DNA from: Proliferodiscus dingleyae
Lineage: Eukaryota; Ascomycota; Leotiomycetes; Helotiales; Lachnaceae
Reading direction: 5' to 3'
DNA: 64,000 nucleotides
NCBI GenBank assembly: GCA_003988795.1
Contig: QYAK01000019.1
Coordinates: 434,001 to 498,000, forward strand
Shown here piece after piece: positions 10,494 to 21,366 of this stretch. Position numbers and translations under genes: made by a program. Each line of letters opens with the position of its first letter. The first letter of the stretch is position 1. Below the pieces are notes generated by a model. That model was not told the origin of the DNA, made no database searches, and saw only the letters and a program-made list of their open reading frames with translations.

Positions 10494-12345
10494 TTACCAT
10501 GGATCATGTTTGCTTCTCTCGGACGAGGCCATGAATAAGCAAAACGCATTAGACAATATGGCCTTGTCAAAAATAGATAGGCCGAGAATGGCATCTGGGT
10601 CATTTTCATAAGTGCTTTCCTTGGTGAGATAGGTGCCTTGAGATCGGAACGTGAATGCTGTCTCAGGACCATCGGGTTGATAGTGCGGCCTGAATGAACA
10701 ATTCTTTAGACAGCATGCATTGACCTTATCTAGATTGATGTGCACCCTTTTCAGATGCCCACGCACACGTAGCAGCCGCGCTTCAGTAATTGTTAACTCC
10801 CTAGGGATCTGGGTCACTCCCACTTTGGGATTAGTTCCTATGTTGAGTAAGTTGATCAACCACGACTTCCTTCCCCCAGTGGCAGCCCAGCTCCAAGACG
10901 GAACGTAAGGTAGATCCTCGTCAGATGATGCTCGTTTAGCTGATCTCCAGAGGAGATTAGAGAGCAGCTCATCTTCCCAGACGCCGTAGGCATACACACG
11001 ATGCCCAGCTCTACTTAACGTCTTGGCGATGCCCTCCACAGCGGGCAAGCGATCAGAAATTATCGAAAGTTGAGTGCTTGAGTAAAGCTGGAGAAAATTC
11101 TCCCAGGAATCTTGCTCGTATAGCGCATTATCGTGGCTAGTATTGCGCTCATCCAGCCGTGCTTCCTTACACGCCCAAGAAAACCCTCCTGGCATACAAA
11201 AGAGCTTCCGCCTTGAAAGATACCATTCTTGGGCGGCCCACCCTCGCTCACGCAATGGCCCAAAATTCGCATTGTCTACCCCTGATGGTAGCTTGCTTAA
11301 ATAGTAGTGGCCGAGAGTTTGGCCATCATTGTCGAGTATGTCAGCCATTATAGCGGCTGTATCATGTCCAGGGGTTAGAAAGCAACCCTTTGTAGAATCT
11401 TCTGCTCCTGCAGCTCCGATCATTAAAGTAGCATTTTCATAGACTGAGCCCATTTGTTCCGCCTCTCGGACCCAGTCATCGTGGTCGTCTTGCACAATAC
11501 ATAGAGAATCAATCCACAGATAGTCGATTCCAAGCCCTCGACAAATGATAACAGCCTCACGGAATGTCTTTGGAAGAGAATCGAATGGTATGCCAGAAAG
11601 ATGACTTCTCAGGTTGTCTTTTAGTGTTTTGAGGGGAGCTACAGAGGGATCGCCCCAGCAATGGCTCAATGCACAGTAACGCCCACGTAATCCCTTGGCT
11701 TCTAAAAGCCGAAGGCCAGAGAAGGTACTCCCTGTGATTGATAGAATACGAGTTGGAAGCTCCGAGAATTCTTCACTTGGGATCGCTGCCCCAAGAATCG
11801 TCGTCGCGCAGATGTGATGCTTCGAAATGCACTCTCCAAACCACTGCTGGAATAGCGGAATGGCTTCCATTGGTACGTCCGTGAGGAGTGGCGGTAGTGA
11901 CGTTAACCCACAAGAAGTAGCGGCTAGGCTGCCTGTTGCAATGCTCATGTTAACATCGAGAGTACTGTGAGGAAGATGTTGGTCGTCAGTAGAGGAGATG
12001 CGCACCTTCGTCAGCCCAGACAGCAAATTTCACACGGTATAGTTTAGGCGTCCCGCACCTCAGTGAGAAAAATGCGACTGAGCCCTCTTCTCTGGTGTTG
12101 GTCTTCGTCCTCCGAATATTGACCCAGATTTCTCGTGACGAATCATCATAAAGGCCTACAGAATCTTCGCCGTCGTATGCAGTCTTGTCCGCGTCCTTTT
12201 CGCCATACTCGTATACAAGCCTGCATATTTGACAATTAGATGCCGTGGCTCGGAAGCTTTGGTCTTTTGTCCACAGATATGTAAAGTCTGGGTTACTAGC
12301 AAGAGTAGCTGTTAAGTTTTGGCAAAAGTTGCAAAATTGCGGCAT
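10494..12345 (-). CDS. HET-domain heterokaryon incompatibility protein
   Basis: Exon 1 12345-12006 and exon 2 11932-10494 (intron 73 nt, GTGCGC...AACAG; an acceptor 9 nt further, at 11924, also keeps frame). Product about 592 aa. Exon 1 starts with a Cys pair (CNFCQNL, later CQICRLVYEYG) and ends FAVWADEG. Exon 2 has the link to WFGECISKHHIC and then the HET core: RYCALSHCWG, LPKTFREAVIICRGLGIDYLWIDSLCIVQDD, and MGSVYENATLMIGAAGAED. HET proteins trigger cell death after fusion of incompatible hyphae; many family members have no known partner. The C-terminus stops at DPW without the GxYxRIG-type motif often found near the end of long HET proteins, so a short downstream exon may be missing from this model or lost. 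Confidence 0.88.
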
Positions 12346-13101
12346 AATCCTTTGTCCAAAATTAGTCTCCCGTCTTGAAGACTAGACTTGGGAGAATCTC
12401 ATGCGGAGCTGGTAAGGGTAAAAATGATGGAAGATGAAGATTCTTAGAGACACGAGACGTCGCTCGTGAGGCTGAGTGGCTGAGCCGACTGCAGTCCATC
12501 CAATCAAGGACTGTAGTTTCTCCAAGCGATAAATGCATGATTTGGATATCGTTCTGGTTTCAATCCGCTTGATCAAGAATTCTATTATATCGATTATCAG
12601 CTTCAAAAATGTAATTTCATGTTGTCTGTTCCAAAAAAAAAAATAGTATTGGTTGGGAATCCGAGTTATAGGACGTGCTGAGAACTCGACGTGATCACAT
12701 ACCTAGGCACGGAGTACTCCACAAGTGCCATTATGAATAATCTCGCAGTCAGCATCACCTTGCTCCAAGATAGATAAACTATCTCGGATATCTCAAGCCA
12801 GAGCCCCCAGTACCAGTACCAGAATATAAAGAGTGGATTGCTTCTGAAACCTTCCAAGTTATCTTGACTTGTTCCGATTTGCTTGGTCGACTTTGTTGCT
12901 GTTCGCGCTGTTGCTCGTAAGAGAGAAAATGGTTTAGGGCAGTATCGCAATTCTCCGAAGTTTAACCTTACAAGAAGAAAGAAATGGGGAATGGGGAATA
13001 GGGAAATGTGCATGCGCAGTGGGGCTAGAGTTTAGGTACGGGTAGGTGACGGGCATGAAAAGAGAGAGAGAGAGAGGGGTAAGCTTGCATGAAGGGCCTT
13101 T

Positions 13102-13127
13102 TTCTTCTTCTTCTTCTTCTTCTTCTT
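13102..13127. repeat. TTC/GAA microsatellite
   Basis: Eight to nine perfect TTC units in non-coding sequence, giving poly-Ser, poly-Glu or poly-Lys in spurious frames. Confidence 0.9.
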
Positions 13128-13350
13128 GTGCAGGGTGGTGGTTTTTTTCCCTTTTCGGTGTTGTTGTTTGGCTACGCAAGGCAGAGCAGGACGGGATGAA
13201 GGAGAGGAAACGGGTTGCGGGGAAGGAAGGCGTTGGACGGGGGGCTGGAGGTCAAGGGCTAAACTGTAGTAACGTTGAATCGGGCCGAGAGAGACTGTGG
13301 AGAGCAGGATTGGGACGGTTTGACACCGATCGGAGACTTGAATGGGAAGG

Positions 13351-13380
13351 GATGAGAAGAGATGAGAAGAGATGAGAAGA
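13351..13380. repeat. 10-bp tandem repeat, three copies
   Basis: Three perfect head-to-tail copies of GATGAGAAGA in a purine-rich stretch. Confidence 0.9.
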
Positions 13381-14895
13381 GAAGTGAGGTCGCTGCTGCC
13401 ATCCGTTGATGGGGACGAGGAGTAGAGAGACTGTGGTGTAATTGATATATTGGAAAGAACGGTGCACGCTTGTTTACAGTATCTATATTTCCAGACTACA
13501 GGATAACCCGGACCGTAGTAGATGCTTACAACAACAAGAAATATTTCTTCTCTTTTTTGGTTGTTCTTCACTTATTTGGAAGGGGGATTTCGATTCTACG
13601 ATCAGACGGCTGTATGTTCGTCTGTACTGTACCTGTTGATCACAGCCTCGAACCAAGTTTTGTTTTGTTTTCTCCCACGAAAAGCCCGAGCTGCAGTAGC
13701 AGTAGCAGTCCCCAGTTCTTCGCATTGGCACCTGCACCTGCAACTAGACACTTCCCCGGATTGCCGGAGTTCATCCTTAGAGCGGGAGGGGCTCCACGCA
13801 TGTGTCTATCCTAGCTCTGGGGCGTGCGAGCTACAGGGTATCCAGCTGTTGGTCGTGGTCGTGGTTGAAAAGAGGCAGGTGAGTGACGGGGACAAGTACG
13901 AGTACGTGAGATTCCAACGTTGTGGCTGATTTCTTGAGGACCTCGTGGATGGCCGATATTTCTTCTCTCTGGGGGGAGTTAGTCGGTGAAAGAGTGGAAG
14001 AGTCTCTTGGCTGAGGTTGACAGGTAGCGAAGTAAACAAAAGCAACAGTACAATACCGTGTAAGAAGTTGATCAATTGTACCAAGGTCATCCGGGACGAT
14101 TGATGAGAGCAGGAATCAAGGTAGATACAGATTCCTAAGCATCATCATCAATGCAGAGGAAGAGAGGAGATATCTATCAGTATCTCCAGGCAATGTCGCA
14201 TGGGATTGTATTGTCCGGGCACTCTTCCTCTTCTCACTCCCGAAGCTCGTAGAGGCCTTAGCAGGGATGGCATCTGTAGCAGCTCCACTGTGGTCCAGCA
14301 TGACATCAATACGAACCCAACCTCTGGAAAATGTCTCCAGCTTTCTTGATCGATATTCTCAATTGCTCCTCCGAGTATCTCTCAAAGGGTTTCTTCGGGC
14401 CAAGGGCTGCACCTGACACGAAGAAAGAGACCGAACATAATCCAATCGACAAATCCGGCGCCCCAACGCCTCACCCGACCGCCACTTTGAACGGCTACTG
14501 GTGACTTGGAATCAACGTCAGCATGGAGCCGCTCTGCTGCCCCGCCAATGTGTGTATATCTGCGAGGGCAGGGGGAAGTGAAGAAGAGGGGAAGTCCAAA
14601 AGGCGTAGCTTCGCTACTTGAGCTAGGTACATCAGCATCAGCTACGATCGATGAACTAGCATCATGATGAGCATGCACGCACTACGACTACGACTACTAC
14701 GTAGACGTACCTGACCTTACTTATTAAACCCACGTTCCACCCCTCGCTCTTTTCCATTTATCCTGATCCTGTGCAGCCTCTTAATCTAATTCCTCTCCCA
14801 TTCCCATGGTACCGCACTGCACACTTCATCTCTGCTGCATTGGGATTTGTTGTGATTCTTCGAGTCAAGGTTCGTCGTAGGCTCCCACCCACACA

Positions 14896-17800
14896 ATGCG
14901 TTCGACGATCGCCGCTGCTGCAGGTGCAGCCACAGCCGTTGCCCTGTTGGCAACGGCGGCAGACGCCCGCTTGCTACCGCGACAAAGCAATTCTGTAAGC
15001 TCTCCCTCCCTCTCTCTCCCTTGCTTCAAGCAGACATCATTGTTCCACCTCATGTTATGATACGCTCAAAAAGCCAAATTAATTGCATCCAACTCCTTCC
15101 TTCCTTTCCCCCAATTCCTATGAATGGAGAATAAGGGAGCATGAGCCCCGCATCATCCGCATCCATAGCTGCAGAAGCCGGCAGGAAGAAAACAAAGCAG
15201 CTCTAATTTCTTCATTGTTAATTCTTTTTTCCAATTATCCGCCCACTGCCACCAACTATGCGAGGCTTTGCAGAGCTGTTCCTCGTGCTGGCAGCTCACA
15301 CCCCGCAACTTCGCTCAGCTCTACTAACGCAATTACAACCAACACAGAGTCTCGCGACCTCGCCGCCCTTTTACCCTTCGCCGTGGGCCAATGGCCAGGG
15401 AGAGTGGAGCGATGCGTACGCCAAAGCCAAGGCATTTGTGAGCCAGCTCACACTGCTAGAGAAGGTCAATTTGACCACCGGTGTTGGTTGGGGTATGTTC
15501 TCAAAAGTTCCTCATACCAAAACCATTTCCCTTTTCTCAGTTTTTCCCCTTTGATTATCACTGTTCAATTCCTCTTCAAGGAAAGTGCGCACTGCTAAGC
15601 AGTTTGTTGACTTTTATAGAGGGAGAACAATGCGTGGGTCAGGTCGGATCAATTCCCCGCCTGGGGTTCCGCTCGCTCTGTATGCAGGACTCGCCCACCG
15701 GCGTCCGAGACACAGATTACAATTCTGTCTTCTCGTCTGGCCAGACCGTAGCGGCTACCTTTGATCGCTGGTACATGTATGCTAGAGGCTATGCAATGGG
15801 TGCCGAGCACAAAGCGAAGGGAGTGACGGTGCAATTGGGACCTGTTGCGGGACCGTTAGGACGCGCGCCAGAGGGGGGACGGAATTGGGAGGGATTCAGT
15901 CCGGATCCGTACTTGACTGGGGTGGCCATCGCGGAGACGATCAAGGGGATCCAAGACGCGGGTGTTATTGCTTGTGCTAAGCATTTTATTGGGAATGAGC
16001 AAGAGCATTTTCGGCAGAGTGGGGAGGCTCAAGGTTATGGTGAGTTGGTCACTTGGTTTCCACGAGGTTATCTTGGATGGAATTCAAGAGGCTTGTGGCA
16101 CTCGAAAGACTTACCAATGCTTCTCTCTCTGCACTGACATCGAGGCGTCAAGCTGACGTTCCTTCCTCTAGGATACAACATAACTGAATCAATCTCTTCC
16201 AACATTGACGATATTACCATGCACGAGCTGTATCTATGGCCATTTGCCGATGCTGTCAAAGCAGGTGTAGGAAGCATCATGTGCTCGTACAACCAGGTCA
16301 ACAACTCCTATTCTTGTCAGAACTCGAAATTGCTCAATAATCTGTTGAAGGATGAGCTGGGATTTCAAGGTGAGTAGAAGGAGATTGTACTTGTACGAAG
16401 ACTTAGTAACAGCCACTAACTTCTATTTCAGGATTTGTCATGAGCGATTGGCAAGCCCAACATGCCGGAGCCGCTACTGCAGTGGCAGGCCTTGACATGA
16501 CTATGCCGGGTGACACATTATTCAACTCTGGGCTTAGTTTCTGGGGAACCAATTTGACCTTGGCCGTCATCAATGGCACTGTTCCAGAATGGCGGGTCGA
16601 TGACATGGCTGTTCGCATCATGTCTGCGTACTTCAAAGTTGGCCTAACTCTTGATGAGCCTCCGATCAACTTTGACTCGTGGACTCTGGATACATATGGA
16701 CCGCTTCATGCTTCTGTCGGCGAAGGCTATCAGCAAGTCAACTGGCATGTGGATGTTCGTGGCGACCATGGTGATCTGATTAGGGAGATTGGAGCTAGAG
16801 TTAGTTGCGGCACTCAAAAGCTATGAGTAGAATAGATGCTAATCTTTTCTAGGCTACCGTACTTCTCAAGAACACCAATAATGCGCTTCCATTGTCAAAG
16901 CCGAAGTTTGTCGGTGTCTTCGGTGAAGATGCAGGTCCGAATCAGTACGGTCCTAATGGATGCTCGGATCGTGGATGTGACAATGGCACTTTGGGCATGG
17001 CATGGGGTTCCGGCAGTTCCAACTTCCCATACCTGAGTTAGTATTTCTTTCCACCTACTCGAAGCCATATATGCTAACGATGTACCAAGTCACACCTGAT
17101 TCCGCTCTACAAACCCAAGCACTCGCTGACCACACACGCTACGAAAGCATCCTAGACAACTATGCTACCACTCAGATCTCAGCTCTAGCGACCCAAGCCG
17201 ATTTGACTGCTATTGTCTTCGTGAATGCAGACTCGGGGGAGGGTTATATCAATATTGATGGGAACGAGGGTGATCGATTGAACCTCACTCTTTGGCACTC
17301 CGGCGACGCCTTAGTTAAGAACATCTCGTCCATGTGCAACAACACTATCGTCGTGGTCCACTCCACCGGTCCCACACTGCTCACCGAATGGTATGATAGC
17401 CCAAACATCACCGCCATTCTCTGGGCTGGTGTTCCTGGTCAAGAGAGCGGCAACAGCATTACCGATGTTCTATATGGCAAGGTCAATCCCGCAGCTCGCA
17501 CGCCCTTCACATGGGGTAAGACACGAGAGAGCTATGGCACTGATTTGATGTACGAGCCGAACAACGGCATGGGTGCCCCTCAACAAGATTTCAGCGAAGG
17601 CGTCTTCATCGACTACCGCTCTTTTGACAAGTCCAACTCAACACCCATCTACGAATTCGGCTTTGGTCTCTCCTACACTACCTTCTCATACTCAAATCTG
17701 ACCATCACCAAAGCGGGTGCAGGAGAATACAGCCCAGCCAGCGGCACAACTGCATCAGCACCAGTGCTAGGAAACTATTCAACAAACCTGGCAGATTACC

Positions 17801-18294
17801 TGTTCCCCAACGCAAGTTTCTCTCATATCTGGCAGTACATCTACCCCTACGTCAACTCCACTGACCCCGCCACTGCCTCCTCGGAGCCAAGTTATGGTCA
17901 GACAGCCGACCAATTCCTTCCACCCGGTGCTTTGGATAGCTCACCACAACCACTTCTCGCAGCAGGTGGTGCACCAGGCGGCAACCCCGAGCTCTGGGAC
18001 GTGCTATACACCGTCACCGCCACCATCAAGAACACTGGTTCCTTGGACGGCGAAGAAGTGCCTCAACTCTACGTCAACCTAGGCGGACCTAATGATCCGA
18101 AAGTCATCCTGCGCGGTTTCGACAGGCTTAGTATTCCTGCTGGACAGAGCGCGACATTCAGCGCGGACGTATTGAGGAGAGACCTGAGTAACTGGGATCC
18201 GGTTGCACAGAACTGGGTTATCTCGACTTACCCGAAGACGGCGTATGTAGGATCCAGTTCGAGAAACCTGCCCTTGAGCGGGACGTTCTCATAA
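14896..18294 (+). CDS. Secreted GH3 beta-glucosidase
   Basis: Seven exons: 14896-14994, 15348-15492, 15620-16039, 16172-16369, 16432-16799, 16853-17036, 17090-18294; spliced 2619 nt, 872 aa, the usual size for fungal extracellular beta-glucosidases. Exon 1 encodes an Ala-rich signal peptide ending near ADARLLPRQ. Introns 3-6 have clear CTRAC/CTAAY branch sites; intron 1 (353 nt) is long and its end has a TACTAAC branch. Family marks: EKVNLTTGVGW, QDSPTGVRDTDYN, LGPVAGPLGRAPEGGRNWEGFSPD, KHFIGNEQEHFR, CSYNQVNNSYSCQNS, and GFVMSDW with Asp293 as nucleophile. The C-terminal domain has the sugar-binding loop and ends in a fibronectin-III-like fold (NTGSLDGEEVPQLYVN). It releases glucose from cellobiose and other beta-glucosides. 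Many Asn-X-Ser/Thr sites fit secretion. Confidence 0.95.
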
Positions 18295-18928
18295 AAACAA
18301 AAGTATAAATTATGAATTAATGATTAGAATGCCCAGGGTAAGGAGACGGGGCTTTTATAAAGTACTCTTTCGGAATAACGGGTATAGTACTGTACATTCG
18401 GGTAATTAGACTGTGTACAGCGTAATGCATAGTCATAACGAAGAAAAAAAGTAATACATATATACATATTATCATTCCAGAAAGCTGATCATCATTTATG
18501 GTGATGCGAGTGTTTTGTTCCTGAGAGCACGTGTAATAACAGGGGAAGACTCAGCCCCTTGAATATTTGATGGTGACGTTGACGTCCCCATGCTTAAGGG
18601 GGCTTAAGCGAAGGAGGATGGGATGGAGATGGAGTTGCGGGGATGTAGAGCCACACCATACTCAACAGAGCTACTTCCAACTGCAGCACGACGCCCAAGC
18701 TTATCAAGCAAATGGGGCCAACCTACGATCTAGTCATGTATGTATTGCACCATATGGGCAAAGTTGCCTGGCATCTAAATCTCTTTCCTCTTCCCTCTCT
18801 CCTCCCTGTTACGCAAAATAGCAAAGCCTGTTAACGAGCGGGGTTTGAATTGCGGTTACAATTGCGACATCTGACCTTCTCTCGTCTTTATCATTGTCCT
18901 CTTTCTCGTCCTCGTCCAGGTGTAAAAC
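18295..18928. other. Intergenic spacer
   Basis: 3' flank of the beta-glucosidase gene (AT-rich up to about 18490) and 5' flank of the reductase gene, with CT-rich sequence just before 18929. No gene seen. Confidence 0.5.
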
Positions 18929-20350
18929 ATGAGGCTACTCCATTTACTTTCCTGGGCCGGGTATCCCCTCGATACCGGGATCTCGTACAGTAATCCGAGC
19001 AGCCCCAATACCAATATCCCAGGTCCAGCAGCACCAGGTGACCAGAAAATCCTCACATCACCACCACCACCACCACCACCATCACACAATACCAACAACA
19101 AGCAGCACCAGCAACACCAACCCCAGAACTACGCAGCCTTCATCCCAGCCCCCAAAGCCCAGCTCCACGTCCAAGAAGCCCCCTACCCATCATGCGGGCC
19201 CGACGACCTGCTCATCAAGAACCACGCCGCGGCCATCAACCCCGTCGACTGGAAGATCCAGACCTCCGCATCCTTCAACCTCACCTACCCGGCCATCCTG
19301 GGGCAGGACGTAGCCGGCGAGATCCTGCAGGTCGGTTCCTCGCCTGCTCTCCAGCAGCGCTTCGCCGTCGGCCAGCGCGTGCTGGCGCATGCGCTGGGCA
19401 TCGGGCTGGGCGCCGCGCACGGCGGGTTCCAGCTCTACCCGCTCGTCAGCGGCGCTGCGGCGGCGCTGGTTCCGGACGGGGTGTCGTATGCTGAGGCGGC
19501 GGTGCTGCCGCTCTCGATCTCGACGGCGGCGGCGGGACTGTTTCAGAGGAGTGCTCTGGGTCTTGCGTATCCCCAGCTCAAGAAGAAGCACCGGGAGGAG
19601 GAGGAGGAGGAGGAGGAGGAGTCGAAGAGACCTACTGCTGCTGCTGCTGCTGCTGCTGATGGTGATGGTGATGGTGATGGTGATGGTGATGGTGATGGTG
19701 ATGGTGATGGTGATGATGTAGCGAGTAGTAGTAGTAGCTCTCGCAGCAAGACGCTCCTGCTCTGGGGCGGCTCGTCGTCGGTGGGCAGCTCGGTCATCCA
19801 GCTGGCTGTCGCGGCGGGGTATGTAGTCGTGGCGACGGCGTCGCAGGCGAACTTCGAGTACTGCGCTGAACTGGGCGCTGCGCACGTGCTCGACTACCAT
19901 GATGCGGATGTCGTGGCGAAGCTGGTCAGTCTGCTGGAGGGGAGCGATGTAGTGGGTGCGTACGATGCCATTGGGACCGAGCAGACGGTGGGGCAGAGCG
20001 CGGAGGTCTTGCACGCTCTGGGCAGCAAAGGGGGAGATGGGAAAGGGGATGGAGATGGAGATGGAGATGGAGAACGACGGAAGACGATTGTGAGTGTGGG
20101 CATTGCGCCCGAGGCGTTGTTTGACGATGTGGTTGCTACGCGTATACTCTCGACCAACATCTTCACTGGAGAGCCGGAGGTTGGGAGGAGGGTATGGGGC
20201 GAGTATGTACCGCAGGCCCTGGGGACCGGAGAGTTCGTCCCGCGGCCCAGCCCGCTCGTTGTAGGGACTGGACTCGAGGAGGCTCAAAAGGGGCTCGATA
20301 GACAGAAGGAGGGCGTGAGTGCTCGGAAGGTTGAGATATTGCTGGGTTAG
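18929..20350 (+). CDS. MDR-family alcohol dehydrogenase/enoyl reductase with repeat expansions
   Basis: Single frame of 473 aa. The family-conserved part starts near residue 67 (NYAAFIPAPKAQLHVQEAPY) and includes INPVDWKIQ, PAILGQDVAGEI, GQRVLAHA, the cofactor-binding LLLWGGSSSVGSSVIQLAVAAGYVVVATAS (about 274-305) and DAIGT. This fits the zinc-independent quinone-oxidoreductase/CipB-like group that uses NADPH. Unusual features: a Pro/His/Gln-rich N-terminus from CAC/CAG repeats, and an insertion at about 218-270 just before the nucleotide-binding strand made of a Glu run, an Ala run, a Gly-Asp run and a Ser run. A second, shorter Gly-Asp run follows near 385-400. The insertions sit in surface loops, so the fold could survive. 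Substrate is unknown. The start is the first ATG of the open frame; a start nearer residue 60 cannot be excluded, but no ATG supports it. Confidence 0.85.
   Translation: MRLLHLLSWAGYPLDTGISYSNPSSPNTNIPGPAAPGDQKILTSPPPPPPPSHNTNNKQHQQHQPQNYAAFIPAPKAQLHVQEAPYPSCGPDDLLIKNHAAAINPVDWKIQTSASFNLTYPAILGQDVAGEILQVGSSPALQQRFAVGQRVLAHALGIGLGAAHGGFQLYPLVSGAAAALVPDGVSYAEAAVLPLSISTAAAGLFQRSALGLAYPQLKKKHREEEEEEEEESKRPTAAAAAAADGDGDGDGDGDGDGDGDGDDVASSSSSSRSKTLLLWGGSSSVGSSVIQLAVAAGYVVVATASQANFEYCAELGAAHVLDYHDADVVAKLVSLLEGSDVVGAYDAIGTEQTVGQSAEVLHALGSKGGDGKGDGDGDGDGERRKTIVSVGIAPEALFDDVVATRILSTNIFTGEPEVGRRVWGEYVPQALGTGEFVPRPSPLVVGTGLEEAQKGLDRQKEGVSARKVEILLG
19593..19735. repeat. Compound coding microsatellite
   Basis: Consecutive repeats inside the reductase gene: GAG run (19593-19621), GCT/CTG run (about 19634-19658), about nine GGTGAT units (19660-19713) and a TAG/AGT run (about 19724-19737), all kept in frame as Glu, Ala, Gly-Asp and Ser. 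A further GGAGAT run is at about 20045-20072. Confidence 0.95.
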
Positions 20351-21366
20351 GCAACGGGGTTTGGAAAGAAAAGAGTGTGTCTCATCTTGCTCTCTCGGTC
20401 TGGATCATTCAAAGGGTTCTTGTGTACAGTACTTGTGTAAAGTCCTACTGGACTCGGGCTTAAGCAGTTAAAGCGTGCTTTTGTCCTCCCTTTCTATCCT
20501 TTTTCCGTCTCTATCATTAGGCTGTCGATTTGTACTCGCGCATCAAGAGCTGCAAGTCTCAGCGAGGTGATTCTTCAGAGTCACATCGATGGCCAGCCCT
20601 CTTTGTACCACGTGAGGGTACTGCTTACAGTAAGCAGCTAGAGGGACTCGTCGTCAATCGCTCGATTAAGCTTAGACTTTGTCTTGAAAGGAACAAGCTT
20701 TCCCGTATTATTTGGACCTTACTATCATCCCTAGAAAGTGAGGCTCTGACCTGGAGACTGAGCGTAGCTATGTGCAGAGTAATCAGTAATCATTGTCCCT
20801 TATCTCAACTCTCCTCCGACCTTTCTTTCCCGTACTGGGTTGTTCCCGTAATTTATATTATATAACATCTGAATTTCGAAAGAACTTGTCTACTATCGTC
20901 TAAGAATCTACGTCCCAAGGCTTTTGTTGCTATCTCGTGGCCTAAAAGATAAACCCAGGAACAACCAGAAGTGTACTTTGTTACCAGTGAGCGAGCCTCT
21001 TAGACTGTCGCTGCAGTATGACAATGTCATCAAAAAGGCCCGGAAGAAGAGACGCGGGCGCGGGGTGCCTGCATATAGCCCCCTGGAGCTCGCAATTTTA
21101 GGGCCTCCGGCGTGCGACTGGCCCCCCCTAATCATCAACGTCTTTTTGCGTCGACCGTATTGTTGAGGCCAATCACAGCCTTCCTCCACCGTACAAATGC
21201 CAGTCACTTGCTGCATAGGTGGTGGTGAGATGAACGCACGCCGCGCCCTGCTTTCCTCAAAAGAGATTATTGAAATGTAAATATAAAGTGAGAACCTTAA
21301 AGATGGACTTTTCATCTTGAAATGCCCAGAATGATTCTTTCCATCCTCCATCTACTCTTTTGACAC
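20351..21366. other. Intergenic spacer
   Basis: About 1 kb between two plus-strand genes. Open frames here (20530-20865 plus, 20908-21351 minus) lack conserved-looking sequence. No repeat or RNA gene recognised. Confidence 0.45.

Larger units (their letters stand above)
12346..14895. other. Long intergenic region upstream of beta-glucosidase gene
   Basis: About 2.5 kb between the divergent HET and beta-glucosidase genes. It has strong strand-biased purine/pyrimidine tracts and simple repeats: GA repeats near 13060, a TTC run at 13102-13127 and a 10-mer at 13351-13380. The open frames here are low-complexity and disagree with each other on both strands, so I call none of them genes. Probably promoter and untranslated sequence. 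Confidence 0.5.

Noticed and set aside
13032..13571. Open frames on both strands with Ser, Leu, Lys or Glu runs
   Set aside because: They come from the TTC and GA repeats, contradict each other, and show no conserved block.
14382..14678. 98-aa minus-strand frame upstream of beta-glucosidase
   Set aside because: No domain, no splice partners, low-complexity start.
19190..20287. 365-aa open frame on the minus strand
   Set aside because: Fully antisense to the reductase gene; it is open only because of GC-rich codons and microsatellites (Ile-Thr and Ser runs).
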